NCBI GenBank assembly: GCA_963585895.1
Contig: OY757947.1
Location: 39,959,336 to 40,023,335 of the forward strand
Reading direction: 5' to 3'
Length of the DNA stretch: 64,000 nucleotides
DNA from: Sepioteuthis lessoniana
Taxonomy: Eukaryota > Mollusca > Cephalopoda > Myopsida > Loliginidae
Part shown: piece by piece, positions 1 to 10,607 of the stretch
Layout of the letters: each line of letters starts with the position of its first letter
How positions within the stretch are numbered: position 1 is the first letter of the stretch
Translations under genes and position numbers: made by a program
Notes under the pieces: generated by a model
The model's input: only the letters and a program-made list of their open reading frames with translations
Database searches by the model: none
What the model was told of the DNA's origin: nothing

Positions 1-150
1 GCAATAAAGTGAGAGGTGAATATTTTTCTAAAGAAGTCTTCTTGTGTCTTCCTTCCTGCATCTTAATTCTTCTTGCGTCTTCCTTCCTTCATGCGTCTTA
101 ATTATGGTGTCGTTGTGATGCTGAATGAACGTGTAAATAACTATATAACA
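1..150 (+). mobile_element. LTR-2 solo LTR, 3' end only
   Basis: This matches the 3' ends of the two fuller LTR-2 copies at 13498-14064 and 55203-55711. It has the AATAAAG polyadenylation signal, the 'aggtgaatatttttctaaag' stretch, the 'gtgtcgttgtgatgctgaatg' segment and the terminal CTATATAACA. The 5' part lies outside the window. No reading frame is present. Confidence 0.75.
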
Positions 151-636
151 CTTGTTTTCTTCGGCCAGTGATCCCTTTTTTGTTTTTCACCGCTCCAGAT
201 TGTCCCATGTTCTTTACTGTTGTACTCCCTACATAATGGACTCGCCCTACTCCATAAATACACGTCAAAGGTGCGTCAGAGGAGTTGACCAGACCACGTG
301 ACACAATCCCGTGTGATACCGCTAGCGTAGTGGACAGATAGGCACTACTCCACTGGACTCTCAGCTTCCTCTTAACTAACTACTGTTTAACCAGGTTCAC
401 TTGTATCTTGTTTCTGTTACTTGAATATATATGTTTTTCTCACAACCTTTTTGTGTTCCCCGTTTCTTTCATTTGCCAGCATTCCAACATTTACTGTGAG
501 GAATAACCATTCTTCATTTTCGATAACATGACCGACTCGAAAGAGCTCTTTTAGCTACGGATGGAAATTGGCGAGGAGTCTTCAGCTGCTCTGAGTAGAC
601 TTATTTAAAGTTGGAATCAAACGTCTAAGTTTATCT
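151..636. other. Unassigned intergenic sequence
   Basis: I see no repeat family from this window and no convincing reading frame. It could hold internal sequence of the LTR-2 element, but no protease, RT or integrase motif is visible. Confidence 0.5.
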
Positions 637-1425
637 TGTAATAAAATAGCCGAGGGATTTCGGTTCATGCCTTTGAGTTTAGTTAGGCTGAGAACCTTTC
701 GGCTCAGCACATGGGTTAGTTAGGTGCAACATTGAAGCAGGTGTTAACGCGGGTGCGCGCGGGCGGATGGAGGTGTCACTCAGATGTCATAATAGTCCGA
801 AACGAACTGAGGTGACAGGGTGCGGATGACGTCACGCACCGGAAGCGCGCGGAGCTTTTGTGTGAGAATTTGAAGAAAATAAGAGTCGGGTAGAACCAGA
901 CATGCGGGACACTGCTGGAGAAGCAAGGACGAGCTCATAAGTGATGTACTCCTATGGACCCCCACATATGGCCGTGCAAAAGCAGGACGACCAGCTCGAA
1001 CTTACATACAGCAACTATGTGAGGACACAGGATGTAACCCTGAAGACCTGCCGGAGGCGATGAATGATTGGGAGAAGAGGCGAGAGAGGGTCAGGGCTAT
1101 CCGTGCTGACGACACGACATGATGATGATGATGACTAGACGCCAAACGAGAAGGATCGATTTTGGAGCTCGCTGACGCGAGGAGAACGTGCGCCCTATGG
1201 GGGGGGGCTCGAGTTGGGGGCCAAATGAATAAGACGGCATAGAAGATTGTGTCTCTCCTCCTTACGTCGAAACCTTTAACTCAAAGTTAATAAAAAGGTT
1301 TCGTACCTTAATAAGAAGTCGTTACGTGTTTTCGAATTCTGGGATTCCTATGTTCTTTATATATTCTATAGTAATGAACATTATATGTCCATTTCGCACA
1401 TACCGTTAATTGTGAATATGGTACA
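637..1425 (+). mobile_element. Solo LTR-1, interrupted by an RTE insertion
   Basis: It begins TGTAATA and ends GTACA, the TG...CA termini of an LTR, and is flanked on both sides by ATCT, a perfect 4 bp target-site duplication. The body carries a GC-rich CG-containing block and an AATAAAAAGG polyadenylation-like signal, as in the copies at 18421-18971 and 24671. About 240 bp of RTE sequence splits it near 893-1133. With no internal coding region or second LTR it is a solo LTR from recombination. A 4 bp duplication suits Gypsy- or ERV-like integrases, but the family is not identified. Confidence 0.85.
893..1133 (+). pseudogene. RTE-like retrotransposon 3' end, nested in LTR-1
   Basis: It encodes the last ~75 residues of the RTE polyprotein, from the RHAGHC-like segment through the LWTPTYGRAKAGRPART-like and CEDTGC-like blocks, then stops in an (ATG)n tail. 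It is severely 5' truncated, as expected from aborted target-primed reverse transcription. LTR-1 sequence resumes directly after the tail, so this insertion is younger than the LTR. Confidence 0.85.
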
Positions 1426-1684
1426 ATCTTCCAATGCCAGCCAAGCTTTCAACTGTCCTAAAAGGTCATTACCTGTCAATTAAACTGAGTTGACTCACGA
1501 TACCTTTTCAGCTATTTAAGAGTTATTCGAATTCTGCTCTACATGCTAAAGCTTCAACCAGTCTCTCTCTTTCTCTGTTTTTTTTAAATAAAATGACGAC
1601 CAGTGATCCCCCGTTCACAAAAAGGCTCGTAACCGATTCTTCGTTCAATCAGAAGTATACAAAGTATTCCTCGGACATTGGCGG

Positions 1685-1918
1685 GAGTATCCTTGTGGCG
1701 TAATGGTTTAAGCGATGGACTGCGGAATCGTAGTAAGCGAGTTCGCACTCCAGTCGCGCTATTACGTTCACTTTCGGGCAAATACCCTTGGGAAAGGTAT
1801 GAACCCCCTTATCCTCCCAGCTATGGGTTAAATAGTACCACTACTGTTCTTCTAGGAGAATGGCTTTGACATTAAATAACCTACAAAGGCTGATATGCCA
1901 TTAAACAAAGAAACCAAC
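1685..1918 (+). mobile_element. SINE-B, full length
   Basis: A tRNA-like head has an A-box-like GTGGCGTAATGG and a B-box-like GAGTTCGCACTCC. The body contains 'cccttgggaaaggtatgaa' and 'ctcccagctatgggttaaat', then the hairpin tail (TGACATT ... ATGCCAT) and an A-rich end. It is a non-coding RNA polymerase III retroposon. The same tail ends Rep-D, which points to a shared LINE partner. Confidence 0.85.
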
Positions 1919-1926
1919 CATCCAAT

Positions 1927-2182
1927 CGGACATTGTTATAATGGTTAGAGTGTTCGCCAATGGCCCGGGAAACCTGGGTTCAATCCCAGGTCTAGTCATA
2001 CCAAAGACTCAAAAAATGGTACTTGATACCGCCTTAACACTCAGCATTATAAGGTAAGAATCAAGAGTAAAGTGGAGTAATCCAGGGAAAGGAGTAGCGC
2101 CCTTCCCTACTCTTTGGTGTAGTAGCTATTGAAAAGGGAGCCTTCGGGTTACCCTCGACTACAGTCACCAACTTTACTTACT
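1927..2182 (+). mobile_element. SINE-A, full length
   Basis: A tRNA-derived head has an A box (ATAATGGTTAGAG) and a perfect T-arm-like B box (CCTGGGTTCAATCCCAGG). A conserved body follows ('ataccaaagactcaaaaaat', 'gtaaagtggag') and a conserved 3' end ('cctcgactacagtcaccaac', then tttactt). It sits directly behind SINE-B. At least eleven other copies lie in the window on both strands. Confidence 0.88.
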
Positions 2183-2767
2183 TGAATGGTTTCTAGTATT
2201 CTTATCTAATACAAATAATTTTCTGAACAAATCTGTTTGGTCTATATATAGAACCCTAACTTTGAGTCTTCGGAGTGATGGTAATGAAAGGCTTTCTCCA
2301 AAGAATTCTGGTGCAAGAGCCTCACCACCGGATGAATAAGACAGCATAGAATAAGACAGCATATTTTTGACATGGAGTGAACCATTCAATCGAATCTTCG
2401 TGGAAAAATATAAGTTAACCAACGTAATGGACAACCGTTTAACTCGGTGTCAAAATGAGATCGCAGCTCTGATTGGATGCTTTTAGTCAGGTGATTGAAA
2501 AGGTGCTAGAGTTAGAAATAAGTTAGTCAGCTTGTGAGAAACAATAAAAGTAAAGTTGGTGACTGTAGTTGAGGGTGACTCGAATTCTGTTTTAAACTTG
2601 GAAAAAAATGATGCTACAGAAACGTATGCTTTTGGAGCATCTTGCATGAATCGAGCATCCGTTTCTGAGTGGCATAAGAGAGTCAACGAAGGCAGGGAGT
2701 CTTGAGGGATGATGAGACGTGAAATAGGAGTAAGGAAGTCAATACACCAGAGTTGATTGGCCAAACG
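2183..2767. other. Unassigned sequence with repeat scraps
   Basis: It holds one Rep-E unit near 2187-2225, a short direct repeat (ATAAGACAGCATA) near 2336-2362 and a minus-strand SINE-A 3' end at about 2545-2582. Nothing codes recognisably. Confidence 0.5.
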
Positions 2768-2768
2768 G

Positions 2769-2782
2769 TTAGGGTTAGGGTT
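2769..2782 (+). repeat. Short interstitial telomere-like TTAGGG repeat
   Basis: Two TTAGGG units plus TT abut the 5' breakpoint of the mariner fragment. TTAGGG is the common animal telomere unit; two units may also be chance. Confidence 0.6.
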
Positions 2783-3209
2783 ACTATATTGAGGTTTTAC
2801 GGGAGTTCAGCAAGAGATTCCTAGGGAAGAGGCCAGCACTCTTCAAATCGGCTCAGTGGCATTTCCAGCAGGACAATGCACCAGTTCACAACTCCATCCT
2901 TGTTACAGACTATTTGACCAAGATGACCTCCCTATAGTACAGATCTTGGTCCCTGTGACTTTTGGTTATTCCCTAAGCTCACAGGCTGTCGTTATGAGAC
3001 AATTGAGGAGATGAAAGAGGCTGTGACGAAGGTCATTGAAACGCTGACACAAGAGGACTTCCATGGGGCCTTCCAGAGGTTGTTAGAACGGTACAACAAG
3101 TGCATTGCAGCCGGAGGAGATTACTTCGAAGGGGACTAGAGTTTCATGTGTGTACTATCAATATAAGTGCCCATACGAAAAAAAGGAAACTTATTGAAGG
3201 CCCCTTGTA
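2782..3209 (+). pseudogene. Mariner (DD34D) transposase, C-terminal half
   Basis: Translation shows mariner motifs in order: YYIEVLREF, KRPALFK, WHFQQDNAP (second catalytic Asp), then after a frameshift PPYSTDLGPCDFWLFPKL (third catalytic Asp), EEMKEAV, QEDFHGAFQ and the terminal CIAAGGDYFEGD with TAG at 3137-3139. About eight residues between the last two Asp motifs are lost compared with the copy at 12155, causing the frame break. The N-terminal DNA-binding half and first Asp are missing. The 3' end 'cttattgaaggccccttg' runs into TA, the expected target dinucleotide. It is a dead transposon. Confidence 0.9.
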
Positions 3210-3216
3210 TATATAT

Positions 3217-3256
<40 letters not shown>
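3208..3256. repeat. (TA)n microsatellite
   Basis: A TA dinucleotide tract directly abuts the mariner 3' end, which targets TA. Confidence 0.95.
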
Positions 3257-3261
<5 letters not shown>

Positions 3262-3296
3262 GTTTTTATACGCTTGGATATTTTACAAATAAATAA

Positions 3297-3555
3297 TGAA
3301 AGTAAAGAAAAGTTGACGACCGTAGTCGAGGGTGACCAGAAGGCTCCCTTTTCGATAGCTACTACAGGGTTTTAGGGAGGACGCAACTCATTTTCCTAGA
3401 TTGCTCCACTTTACCTTTAACTTATAACGCTGAGTTTAAACCAAAGAGGCATCAAGTACCATTTTTTGAGTCTTTGGTATGACTCGACCTGGGATTGAAC
3501 CCAGGTCTCCCGGGCCATTGGCGAACACTTTAACCATTATGCCAATGTCGGGTTA
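3297..3555 (-). mobile_element. SINE-A
   Basis: Read on the minus strand it has the CCTGGGTTCAATCCCAGG B box, the body and the 3' end 'cctcgactacggtcg'. It follows the mariner and TA tract with a short AT spacer. Confidence 0.87.
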
Positions 3556-4040
3556 AAACAATAGACGCGAGAAATTGAACGTCCACTTTACTCTCACTGA
3601 TACCCTTCTCAGATTACAGCGGATACAGAAAGAAAAAAAAATCGTCAATAAATAAAAATGTACATATAAAGTTGTGGTAGTGTTTTCATTCCTCAACAAC
3701 GAGTATGAACAAAGATAGCAACGCAAAGAAAATTCTGCGTAGACATTGGATGCCATCTAGATAACCTGTATGAGTCATATAATCTGTCCGACTCGAAATG
3801 TGTTCTCCATATTTAGTTTTAATATCTAGATATTTGATATATAGAAACTATGAATCTTCAAAATCTCTCTGCTCTAAGCTGAAAGAGTATTTGTTATTAT
3901 AAACAAAATTATCTCTAAGGAATAGAAGAGAAGATGAAAATAAACGTAACTTCTTGAATATCCAATTGAAAATGTTCAAAGACGATGGAAAGCGTTCGGG
4001 GAGAAAATTTCATAACTTTTATCATGGATAATGAACAGAC
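3556..4040. other. AT-rich sequence, nothing recognised
   Basis: No repeat family or coding motif is visible. Confidence 0.5.
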
Positions 4041-4042
4041 TG

Positions 4043-4094
<52 letters not shown>

Positions 4095-4102
4095 TAAAAC
4101 TG

Positions 4103-4142
<40 letters not shown>

Positions 4143-4254
4143 TAAAACTGAGATAGATAGATATGAGCAGACTGAGATAGATAGATAGATAGATAGATTA
4201 AAACTGAGATAGATAGATAGATTGAAACAGAGATAGATGGATATGACCAGACTG

Positions 4255-4287
<33 letters not shown>

Positions 4288-4359
4288 TGACCAGACTGAG
4301 ATAGATAGATAGATAGATAGATTAAAACTGAGATAGATAGATAGATAGATAGATAGATA
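4041..4359. repeat. Compound (GATA)n array
   Basis: Runs of GATA are broken at intervals by ATTAAAACTGAGATA or ATGACCAGACTGAGATA spacers, giving a higher-order repeat rather than a plain microsatellite. Confidence 0.93.
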
Positions 4360-4611
4360 TTGAACGATGCGTCAACAAGTGCTTTCTATCCTGGCACGGA
4401 AATCTCTGCCACATGAAGTATATTTTTAGCTACAGTGTTTAAGGTTGACATTTTGGGGAGGATAATGTCTCGGCTTTTAATAATCCTAATTTCCTTCATT
4501 ATCGATTGTACATTATATCTATGGGCTTGGGCAAAGAAACCCTTTTCTCTGGTCGTATAGACAGATTTAACCCCCGTAAAGGGTAAAAAATGAAAAAAAA
4601 AAAAGAGAATG

Positions 4612-4765
4612 TCTTTGGTATGACGCTAAACTGGATCCGGTGGTGACGTTCCAGTTCTGGAGACCTAGGGAAATAAAGTCACCTCTTTCTTGCGATAACT
4701 TTCTGATCCACTCTGACCTGGAGTGGCAATACATGCTTGGGTCTCATCTATGGGCCAGATCTTTC
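4612..4765 (+). repeat. Rep-D head, diverged
   Basis: It shows the Rep-D order: 'tatgacgctaaac', 'tgacgttccag', 'ctctgacctggagtgg', 'tctatggg'. It is cut off by the following SINE-B. Confidence 0.6.
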
Positions 4766-4778
4766 AAAATCATTATTG

Positions 4779-4996
4779 GTTTGGTTTCTTTGTTTAATGG
4801 CATATCAACCAACGAGAGTTATTTAATAGCAAAGCCATCTTAATAGAAGGACAGTACTGATAGTATTTGACAAATAACCAGCAGGGGAAAGGAGTTCATG
4901 CCTTTCCCAAAGATATTAGTCCGAAAGTGAAGAAACTGGATTTTGAATTCGCTTACTGCGATGTCTGAATCCAACTTGTTAGCCGCTACAGCATGT
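4779..4996 (-). mobile_element. SINE-B, old copy
   Basis: The minus-strand copy enters by its tail ('ttaatggcatatcaacc') and passes through the 'gggaaaggagttcatgcctt' block to a degraded tRNA-like head. Confidence 0.75.
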
Positions 4997-5047
4997 AAAC
5001 CCTTTTCCTACCAACAATTAGTATTGTATAGGAATACTTTAAACCAT

Positions 5048-5622
5048 ATTGCCCAGTCGGCTTGGGCCGTAGAATATACCGACTGCTTTTCTACGGAGGA
5101 GTAAGACCCCTCCCACAACGAATATCCTGATATGACACTAAACAATCAGATGGTGAAGTTCCAGTAATCCTGGAGCTTTGGGGAATGTGGAGCAACTCTT
5201 CATTGCCATCACTCCCAGGTCCACTCAGGTCCAGAGTGGTAGCACGTGATAAGGTCATATCTATAGGTCAAATAGAACTAAAATGCGAACTTATGCAAAA
5301 CTGAATTGCTTGAAATAGGACTATTTCGACATTTAAACTGCGTAATTATGCTAAACTGAACTGTTTGAAATAGAACTGTTTTTGACCTTTAAGTATGTGT
5401 AGATAAAAACTATGTTTATAATAAATTGAATTGGTTGAATTAAAACTGTTTGACTAAACCGAATAGCTTGGAATAAACAAAAGTTTTCGACAATTAAAAT
5501 GTCTACTGATGCTAAACTGAATTGTTTGAAATAGAACTGTTCATTTGAATAAAAATAGATTTGGCATTAAATAACCTACAAAGGTTGATATGCCATAAAC
5601 CACAAACAAGCAAACAAACAAA
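5048..5622 (+). repeat. Rep-D, full-length copy
   Basis: The head starts CAGTCGG...CCGACTG and continues through 'tatgacactaaacaatcaga', 'ggagctttggggaatg' and 'ccaggtccactcag'. The body has four or five ~55 bp units built on 'atgctaaactgaattgtttg' and 'aatagaactgttt'. It ends in the hairpin tail 'ttggcattaaataacc' ... 'ggttgatatgcca' and a CAAA-rich end. It has no reading frame. Its class is unknown; the tail suggests LINE-mobilised retroposition. Confidence 0.8.
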
Positions 5623-6229
5623 CTTAATCCATATATCAGTGCAAAGAGACAATCTTTATAAAATAAAATTAAATCAGAACGCTTGAAAACATTTATCTGC
5701 GTGCAATTTTGTTATAACTACAATTGTTTATAAAAGACTGTAATTAGATACTTGAAAAATATTATCACTTGGTCTCGAGTTTCACGGCTTTTTCCGCTAT
5801 CTTGTAAGATTCAATTATTTGTCGATATTTTTGTTTTTATTTTTACTCTGGTCCGCTGGGACGGCAAAATCCACAAGATCACAATTTTTTTTGTCTTCTT
5901 ATTAACACTAAGTCTGGCCGAGATTAGGTGATCCGTTTGTATATCATAATCCAAGATAACTTTTATGCATCGTATTCTCTTGGACAGATTCTAGTTTTTG
6001 AACATACCATTTGGTAGTACGGTCCAATTTAATCTCTTGCATAATTCTCAATGGATGACCTTTCCAGCCCAGTCATATAATTTTCTTGAAACCATGTAAT
6101 TACTAGCAAATTATTAGTGCTGGATCGTAATAATTGAAACAATATAACATTTTGCAAATATAAAATTAAGTAGAAATTATAATTGTGTATAAATTATTAG
6201 TATTTGAAAGAAATACTTGAAACTATATC
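5623..6229. other. AT-rich sequence with decayed Rep-E units
   Basis: Fragments such as 'attattagtgctggatc' and 'gaaacaatataac' resemble Rep-E. No gene is seen. Confidence 0.45.
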
Positions 6230-6456
6230 ATCATCATCATCATGTCGTGCCACTAGCACGGATATCCCTGGCCCTCTCTCGCCACTTTTCCCTATCGTTC
6301 ATCGCCTCTGGCAGGTCTTCAGGGCTACATTCCGTATCCGAACATAGCTGCTGAATGTATGTTCGTGCTGGTCGTCCTGCTTTTGCCCGGCCATATGTGG
6401 GGGTCCATAAGAGTACATCACTTATGAGCTCGTCCCTGCTTCTCTAGCAGTGTATC
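6230..6456 (-). pseudogene. RTE-like retrotransposon 3' end
   Basis: The minus strand encodes the terminal ~72 residues (GHCWR-like, DVLLWTP, GRAKAGRPART, EDLPEAMNDR-like, ending S/ATT or GTT) and then the (ATG)n tail at 6230-6243. It is 5' truncated. Confidence 0.85.
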
Positions 6457-6625
6457 ATAGCCATGGAACATTGAAAATATAGTTGCCATGAAATGTATTC
6501 AAATAAGCCAACTTGCAACTTTACATAACTCATTAGGGGGGTAACACGCCGTTAAATAAATAACGTTAGGTCCCATGTATGGATCTGTTGGAAAATTATT
6601 CCTATTAAAGAGGAAGACTTCAAAT

Positions 6626-6654
6626 TGTGTCGCTAGCATGGATTTCCCTGACTC

Positions 6655-6685
<31 letters not shown>

Positions 6686-6765
6686 AGTCCCTATCTTCTA
6701 TCACTCCCGGCAGGTCTTGCTGACTAAACCCTGTGTCCGCACAGAGCTGATGTAGACAAGCTCTA
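6626..6765 (-). pseudogene. RTE-like 3' end, strongly decayed
   Basis: It matches the terminal RTE region in order (gctagca, 'tttccctgactc', cggcaggtcttg, 'tgtccgcacagagctg'), with a (CT)n expansion at about 6654-6680 inside the former coding part. Confidence 0.65.
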
Positions 6766-7009
6766 GCGTCGCATCTTACCGGAATTAGGAATTCCTATTT
6801 GTGTCAGTCTCCGTCACACACACACACACACACACGGGTTGGCTGAAAAAAAAATTGACAAGATCCTCGCATGGAATGTGACCATATTAGTTTTATTTTT
6901 GGCATAGTTCTCATTGCGGTTCGTACACTTTCATCGGTATTGCAGTGTTTGGATCCCTTTGGTCAAAAAAGTTATCAACAGTAGATATGACATTATCATA
7001 TGTGTATAT

Positions 7010-7034
7010 TATATTATATTATATTATATTATAT
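7010..7034. repeat. (ATATT)n pentanucleotide repeat
   Basis: About five TATAT/ATATT units. A (CA)n tract also lies near 6814-6834. Confidence 0.85.
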
Positions 7035-7081
7035 ATGCGTCATAGTAAGTCCAATTAATCCGATAAAATAAAACTGAATTT

Positions 7082-7312
7082 CTTTCACGCTATGGCTGCG
7101 TCCATTCTACTATATGGATGCACCACATGGACGTTGACTAAATGTATGGAGAAAAAGTTCGACGGGAATTTCACAAGAATGTACAAGTGTCAGAACTTAT
7201 CTACAACAGCTCTGTACGGACACAGGATGTAGTCTGAAGGACCTGCCGGGAGTGATGGATAATAGAGACGAATGGCGAGAGGGTGCTAGCAGCATGACAT
7301 AGTGATATACAC
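7082..7312 (+). pseudogene. RTE-like fragment with internal deletion, decayed
   Basis: It encodes ILLYGCTTWTLT and a LxKKFDGNFTRM-like stretch, then jumps to the QQLC-TG-S and D-PG-MD-DEW blocks. About 90 residues between them are missing. Confidence 0.75.
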
Positions 7313-7411
7313 CTACTTAGCGTAACGATTATCCTCCCCGGAAATGGAATTTGTGAGAGCCGATTGGAATTCAAAATCTGAATGTGGCTGTTTGCTTTTG
7401 ACTTCACGCTA

Positions 7412-7535
7412 ATGGTCTCCTCCCAGCCATGGGTAAATAGTAGGGTTGACTGTGTACTTGAGCCTTGGTTAGGTGACCAGTTGAGGAGAAGGAAAACTTT
7501 GAAATCGAATCAGCTTTACTCGCTTAAAAAGTTGA
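7412..7535 (+). mobile_element. SINE-C, partial and old
   Basis: It retains 'ccatgggtaaatagtaggg', 'gccttggttaggtgac', 'gaggagaaggaaaact' and 'cgcttaaaaagttgacctta' of SINE-C. Confidence 0.65.
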
Positions 7536-7713
7536 CCTTATCTCACGTGCTGCTCATAACGAAAGCGTTGGGTAAGTATATATATATATATACCCACACA
7601 CGCACAACGAAAAAACGTATCAAACATCAAAGACCAATGAGGGTAAAATAGACTAAGGTAAACACACTCTAAGAAAAAGGGAGGAGTGACCTCCATATAA
7701 ACCCATAAAGTAA

Positions 7714-7971
7714 AGTAAAGTTGGCGACCATAGTCGAGGGTGACCCGAAGGCACCTTTTTCGATAGCTACTACACCAAGGTGTAGGGGAGGACGCTACTC
7801 CTTTCCCAGGATTTCTCCACTTTACCCTTGATCCGTACCTTATAATGCTGAGTGTTAAGCAAGGAGGCATCAAGTACCATTCTTAAAGTCTTTGGTATGA
7901 CTCGACCTGGGATTGAACCCAGGTCTCCCGGGCCATTGGAGAACACTCTAACCATTACACCAATGTCCGGT
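7714..7971 (-). mobile_element. SINE-A, well preserved
   Basis: A complete minus-strand copy runs from 'ttggcgaccatagtcgaggg' to the A-box side 'gtgtaatggttagag', with an intact B box. Confidence 0.88.
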
Positions 7972-8156
7972 ACTGAAAACCATTCAACCAGCAAACACGA
8001 ATGAGTTCAAATCTTATTGAGTACTCCATTAACATGTACTTGTGCCATATACGTTCTCTGACCAAAGCAACAAGCTGGAAACATACATGTATGTAAGAAC
8101 AAAATAGATTAAAAAAACTCAAAAAAATTACAAAAATCTCTTCGGGGACCAACTCA

Positions 8157-8260
<104 letters not shown>

Positions 8261-8383
8261 AAAAAAGATAGATGTAAAAAAAAATCTGAATATGAGCACA
8301 GGTAAAAAATACATACATAATAGTAGTAATCCTAGTCAAGTAAGAACATTAAGTTTATAACTCCTAAAAATCACTCTGAGTTG

Positions 8384-8690
8384 TCCAGCAGGACACATAG
8401 CTTAACGGTTATAGTCGTTAGTTCCCTATTCTTATAAGGAGACAATCATCTGAAGGTTGTAGGTTCAATCCTAACTGCAGGAATACCTAACACTTGTACC
8501 CGGTTATGGCTTACGGAAATAAAGGACGTAGTTCCGTGAAGGTTCCCGAGTTCGACAAACACCTAAAGAAGGCCGGAGGACATATCGGCCGAAAACGTTG
8601 TGCAAATAATAATAAAGATGAAGACAATAGTCCGAAAACCCTTAATGATAAAAATCATCAAGCTTCGTCTCAGAAATTTAGACAACTTAT
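8384..8690 (+). mobile_element. SINE-X with a hammerhead-like box
   Basis: The tRNA-like head has an A box ('tagcttaacggttatag') and a B box (GGTTCAATCCT). The body contains 'cccgagttcgacaaacacc', then 'tgaagaaggccgg' and 'cggccgaaaacgttgtg', and ends 'cgtctcagaaatttagac' next to a TA tract. Other copies have CTGAAGA...GGCCGAAAC, which resembles a hammerhead core; here CTGAAGA is CTAAAGA and GAAAC has an extra A. Other copies: 9962, 10207 and 40378. Confidence 0.75.
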
Positions 8691-8700
8691 ATATATATAT

Positions 8701-8766
8701 AGAGGAGAACAAACCTGATTATATATATATATATTATATATATATAATCAGGTTTGTTCTCCTCTT
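8701..8766. repeat. Hairpin-forming inverted repeat around (TA)n
   Basis: GAGGAGAACAAACCTGATTA at about 8702 is repeated in inverse at 8746-8765, with (TA)n between. It could extrude as a cruciform. Confidence 0.9.
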
Positions 8767-9460
8767 TGACCATATAAAAATGAAATAAAGTCCTTTTATG
8801 TTCTCTAAGAATAATTTTAGCCACTCGAGAACCTTTCTCCAGACTTTTAATGACAACATAAAACCGAAATCTTGCTGAGAAAAACCAAAACAAAAGAAAA
8901 AAAAAACATGGACTCTATGTCCAGTTCGTAATGCAATGGAAATTCTTCAATGAAGTTTTCCCTTCACCCACTGCTTTTCTTCTTTTTTTTAAGAGGGGCA
9001 TCTCAATAATTAGATTATGCTTTTCTGTAGTGTGGGTGGGGTTCAGATTGAAGGAGGGGCTTATAAAGAGAAAAGGCATGACCAATTCTTTTGCTATTCG
9101 ACGGAGCCTGGACGACTTGGCTTAAATCATTTGTAATCCCTTTCCATCCATATACACCTTCACCTCTCGGCTGTTTCTCCTCTCGTCTGCCAGGCCATCT
9201 TGATTTTTCGACATTAACAATTGAAGGTGAACAGGTCTGTGCGTCGACAAATGACGTCTAGGAAAGCTACTGAAAAGTTCTCGGTCCACTCAAGGATGAG
9301 ATTTTTGTTTTATTTATTTATCTATTTTTTCGTTTTTCTTTCTTTTTTTTTTCCTCAGGGTTCAACTAACATCATTAAATCTATGCCGAAAGGGTTAAAT
9401 TCTGGATGGAAACATGGAAGATGAGAAAATTTCAGCACGCCTCATACACAACCAGACATA
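8767..9460. other. Unassigned AT-rich sequence
   Basis: No repeat family or coding motif is recognised. T-rich runs lie near 8970-8990 and 9300-9355. Confidence 0.5.

Positions 9461-9462
<2 letters not shown>

Positions 9463-9535
<73 letters not shown>
9463..9535. repeat. (TG)n(TA)n microsatellite
   Basis: A short TG run leads into a ~65 bp TA tract. Confidence 0.95.
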
Positions 9536-9537
<2 letters not shown>

Positions 9538-9681
9538 AGTCAGTGTCTAAAGACAGTGGGTGTGGATTATTTTTTTCATAGAATATACGAAGAAAATCAA
9601 ATAAATCTATGAGGGAGCTCAAGGCATAGTAATATTCTCCGTCGAAATAAATTTATGACGACTTAACCGAGTTTGAGTCTC

Positions 9682-9737
9682 CATTAAATTGTAGTATATA
9701 TATATATATATATATAATACAATTTGATGGAGACAAT
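9682..9737. repeat. Small inverted repeat around (TA)n
   Basis: GTCTCCATTAAATTGTA and its near-perfect complement TACAATTTGATGGAGAC flank a TA tract. Confidence 0.85.
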
Positions 9738-9744
9738 AAAGATG

Positions 9745-9840
9745 GAGACACTCGTTCGAAAACCCTTAATGATAGATATATATACGTATAGTATAATTTT
9801 AAACATACAAAATATACATCATATTATATTATACACAAAC

Positions 9841-9896
<56 letters not shown>

Positions 9897-9985
9897 GTGT
9901 GTGTGTATAATTTAATATGATGTATATTTTGTATGTATAATATAATACTATACATATATATATTTATCATTGAGGGTTTTCGGAC
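9745..9985. repeat. ~240 bp palindrome centred on (TA)n
   Basis: The arms contain 'ccgaaaaccctcaatgata' type SINE-X ends, 'acatacaaaatatacatcat' and ACACAAACACAA-like sequence in inverse orientation around the TA tract at 9844-9893. Arm identity is high by eye. The outer part of each arm is a SINE-X 3' end, so two SINE-X ends face each other. Confidence 0.85.
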
Positions 9986-10209
9986 AATTGTCTTCATCTT
10001 TATTGTTATTTCCACAACGTTTCGGCCGATATGTCCTCCGGCCTTCTTCAGGTGTTTGTCGAACTCGAGAACCTTCACGGAACTTCGAACTACGTCCTTT
10101 ATTGAATCCACGGGACTTGCCTGCAGTCAGGATAGAACCTACAACTTCAAGATGATTGTCTTCTTAGAAGCTTAGGGAACCAACGCCTATAACCATTACG
10201 CCATGTGTC
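9962..10209 (-). mobile_element. SINE-X, minus-strand copy
   Basis: Minus strand: TGGCGTAACGG A box near 10196, a B-box-like 'gtaggttctatcctga' near 10140, then CTGAAGA and GGCCGAAAC at about 10014-10052, and the ATAAAGATGAAGACAAT end. It meets the next SINE-X head to head. Confidence 0.8.
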
Positions 10210-10491
10210 CAGCAGGACACCTGGCGTAACGGTTATAGGCGAGTAACAATACAGGAATACTTAACACTTGCACCCGGTAATGGCTGACGGAATCAGAACT
10301 GGCGACACTCGTGGATTCGATAAAGGACGTAATTCGAAGTTCCGTGAAGGTTCCCGAGTTCGACAAACACCTGAAGAAGGCCGGGGGACATATCGGCCGA
10401 AACGTTGTGAAATAGCAATAAAGATGAAGACAATAGTCTGAAAACCCTTAATGATAAAAATCACCAAGCTTCGTCTCAGAAATTTAGACAA

Positions 10492-10496
<5 letters not shown>
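10207..10496 (+). mobile_element. SINE-X, plus-strand copy head-to-head with previous
   Basis: It begins 'tccagcaggacacctggcgt'. The head is deleted between the A-box side and 'gagtaacaatacaggaatac', so the B box is gone. The CTGAAGA...GGCCGAAAC block is intact at about 10371-10405. Confidence 0.8.
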
Positions 10497-10531
<35 letters not shown>

Positions 10532-10566
10532 GTGCGTATGATATAATATTATATACATATTGTATG

Positions 10567-10607
<41 letters not shown>

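Noticed and set aside
1932..2000. tRNA genes at SINE heads (also 14609, 17688, 35752, 54585, 54746 and others)
   Set aside because: A and B boxes are present, but no full cloverleaf is evident and each is fused to a SINE body.
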